A stretch of 7,517 bases of DNA from Legionella genomosp. 1 (GTDB lineage: Bacteria; Pseudomonadota; Gammaproteobacteria; Legionellales; Legionellaceae), in contig CAMDJY010000069.1 of assembly GCA_945901145.1 (NCBI GenBank), positions 1 through 7,517 of the forward strand, in the 5' to 3' direction. The translations under genes were made by a program, and so were the position numbers. Shown piece after piece: positions 6,142-7,517 of this stretch. The notes under the pieces were generated by a model, which was not told where the DNA came from, did no database searches, and worked only from the letters and a program-made list of their open reading frames with translations. The stretch's first letter is position 1, and each line of letters begins with the position of its first letter.

Positions 6142-6897
6142 ATGATAAATAATTTAACTGAAGGACAATATTTTCTGATTTACAATGCATTATCGTTTAC
6201 GTTTGCTGTGATGGCGGCGGCTACCTTGTTCGTATGGTTGTCACGTGATCATATTGCCAAAAGATATCGAATAGCTACGACAATTACAGGCTTAGTGACA
6301 TTCATCGCTGCTTACCACTACATGCAAATCTTCATTTCCTTCCATGGTGCTTATACTCTTAAAGATGGTATCGTGTCACAAACTGGCTATGCGTTCAACG
6401 ATGCATACCGATATGTTGATTGGTTATTAACTGTCCCACTCTTGATGATTGAGTTAATTCTTGTTATGAATCTTCAACCTGAAAAAACCGTTAGAATGTC
6501 CTGGACATTAAGCCTTGCCGCTGCTGCGATGGTCATTCTTGGATATCCTGGAGAAATATCGCATGATGCTGCTACGCGATGGATGTGGTGGACTTTAGCG
6601 ATGATTCCTTTTATTTACATTGTATACACGCTCTTCTTTGGTCTAAAAGATTCAGTTAACGAACAACCTGAATCTGCGCGTGGTTTTGTAAGACTAGCTT
6701 GCGTGCTCACAGTCATCGTCTGGTGTTTCTATCCTCTAGTATTCATCCTGCCTATGCTCGGTCTGTCTGATGGTCAAGCAGAAGTTGCGGTGCAAGTTGG
6801 TTATTCAATCGCTGATATTTTCGCGAAAGTTGGATTTGGCTTGTTAATATTCACAATTGCGTATAAAAAATCTTCACTTGAAAACAAACAGCTTTGA
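6142..6897 (+). CDS. Proteorhodopsin/xanthorhodopsin-type light-driven proton pump
   Basis: This 251-residue seven-helix inner-membrane protein binds retinal and pumps protons outward when lit. Helix C carries RYVDWLLTVPLLMIE with D93 (proton acceptor), T97 and E104 (proton donor), the DTE set of bacterial proton pumps. L101 occupies the tuning site where leucine gives green and glutamine blue absorption. H59 in AYHYMQI is the histidine that partners the acceptor aspartate. Helix G has D225 and the Schiff-base lysine K229 in SIADIFAKVGFGLLIF. The GYPGEIS block precedes helix E, whose RWMWWTLAMIPFIYIVY places W150 where xanthorhodopsin has the glycine that lets a carotenoid antenna dock. There is no cleavable signal. 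AAGGAAA precedes the ATG, and the last four bases overlap the crtI start, so the genes are co-transcribed. The proton-pump call is firm; the lack of an antenna is inferred from a hand alignment. Confidence 0.96.
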   Translation: MINNLTEGQYFLIYNALSFTFAVMAAATLFVWLSRDHIAKRYRIATTITGLVTFIAAYHYMQIFISFHGAYTLKDGIVSQTGYAFNDAYRYVDWLLTVPLLMIELILVMNLQPEKTVRMSWTLSLAAAAMVILGYPGEISHDAATRWMWWTLAMIPFIYIVYTLFFGLKDSVNEQPESARGFVRLACVLTVIVWCFYPLVFILPMLGLSDGQAEVAVQVGYSIADIFAKVGFGLLIFTIAYKKSSLENKQL

Positions 6898-7517
6898 AAA
6901 CTTCGGTAGGTGCAATCGTAATAGGTGGAGGGTTGGGCGGTATTGCCTCAGCCCTTCGTTTACGTGCCAAAGGTTATCATGTGCAGTTAATAGAACGACT
7001 CCCGCAACTGGGTGGACGAGCACAAGTGTATACCAATCATGGTTTTCGCCATGATGCCGGCCCAACAGTGATCACTGCACCATTCTTATTCACAGAGTTG
7101 TTTGAGCTCTTTAATAAAAATATCGATGATTATATTGAATTAAAGCCATTAAATCCTTGGTATCGTTTTGTTTTTGCTGATGGAAGTATTTTTAATTATG
7201 GTGGTAGCATTGAAGATACTTTAAAAGAAATTGAACGTATTAATCCAGCTGATCAAGCAGGTTATTTAAAATTAGTGGCTGAATCAAAAAAAATCTTCAC
7301 AATAGGTTTTCAGCAGTTGGCCGATAAACCATTTGATAATTTTATAAACATGATACGCACTATCCCTGACCTGATTCGCCTGAAAAGCCATAAAAGTGTC
7401 TGGCAATTTGTCTCACGTTATCTTCAAGAACCGCGTCTGCGACAGGCTTTTTCAATTCAACCTTTACTCGTTGGCGGCAACCCCTTTGATACGAGTTGTA
7501 TTTATAGCCTAATTCAC
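6894..7517 (+). CDS. crtI: Phytoene desaturase, N-terminal part
   Basis: CrtI is an FAD-dependent, membrane-associated enzyme that introduces double bonds into phytoene to give lycopene, on the way to beta-carotene and, after cleavage, retinal. The reading frame is open for 208 codons to the right edge; complete CrtI proteins are near 500 residues. The start shows the dinucleotide-binding IVIGGGLGGIASALRLRAKG with an acidic ER after the second strand, then LGGRAQVY and HDAGPTVITAPFLF, all typical of CrtI and its relatives (CrtN, CrtD). I use the TTG at 6894, whose bases TTGA overlap the rhodopsin stop, because it puts the Rossmann motif about 10 residues from the N-terminus as usual; no ATG or GTG fits better. 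No strong ribosome site is present, so translation is probably coupled to the rhodopsin gene. The neighbour supports a retinal supply role. A related carotenoid desaturase is the main alternative. Confidence 0.92.
   Translation, partial: MKTSVGAIVIGGGLGGIASALRLRAKGYHVQLIERLPQLGGRAQVYTNHGFRHDAGPTVITAPFLFTELFELFNKNIDDYIELKPLNPWYRFVFADGSIFNYGGSIEDTLKEIERINPADQAGYLKLVAESKKIFTIGFQQLADKPFDNFINMIRTIPDLIRLKSHKSVWQFVSRYLQEPRLRQAFSIQPLLVGGNPFDTSCIYSLIH

Noticed and set aside
6857..7065. ORFs on both strands across the rhodopsin-crtI junction
   Set aside because: The frame beginning at 6894 reads as CrtI with a Rossmann motif, which explains the region.
1..7517. CRISPR array, tRNA or rRNA genes
   Set aside because: No regularly spaced direct repeats and no tRNA-like or rRNA-like segments were seen on either strand.

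Overview
The window looks like chromosomal DNA of a gammaproteobacterium, AT-rich over most of its length, that is probably aquatic, motile and photoheterotrophic. The evidence is the gammaproteobacterial style of ValS, the C5-pathway gene hemL, a flagellar anti-sigma gene behind a textbook sigma-28 promoter, and a proteorhodopsin-type proton pump followed by a carotenoid gene. A Legionellales-like lineage is possible, but the sequence alone does not settle the order or genus.

Left part (1-2229): the 5' part of hemL runs leftward out of the window. Divergent from it is a small flgM-like gene at 670-909, whose upstream region carries an exact FliA promoter (TAAAGTTT, 11 bases, GCCGATAA). Converging on flgM is a leftward two-gene unit, an isochorismatase-family hydrolase followed by an HSD10-type short-chain dehydrogenase.

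Middle (2293-5097): valS is transcribed rightward, divergent from the isochorismatase gene. Its best start is 2332, not the upstream in-frame ATG at 2293.

Between valS and the rhodopsin (about 5100-6100) lies a short segment unlike its surroundings. It is clearly richer in G+C where sampled and begins with nested inverted repeats. It encodes a secreted six-cysteine protein of unknown function, started by TTG. Next comes a 59-residue ORF with a YxPPxL motif like the leader motif of lasso-type RiPP precursors. Last is what may be the 5' remnant of another secreted-protein gene with ATA where the start codon would be. This is the most likely place for something undescribed, but no modification enzymes or transporters are visible in the window.

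Right part (6142-7517): a light-driven proton pump rhodopsin (DTE motif, green-tuning leucine, Schiff-base lysine) overlaps the start of a crtI-type phytoene desaturase gene, which runs off the right edge. Together they suggest a rhodopsin plus retinal/carotenoid operon: CrtI makes lycopene on the route to beta-carotene, the retinal precursor. A bulky tryptophan aligns with the position that is glycine in antenna-binding xanthorhodopsin, so the carotenoid is probably for retinal and not for a light antenna.
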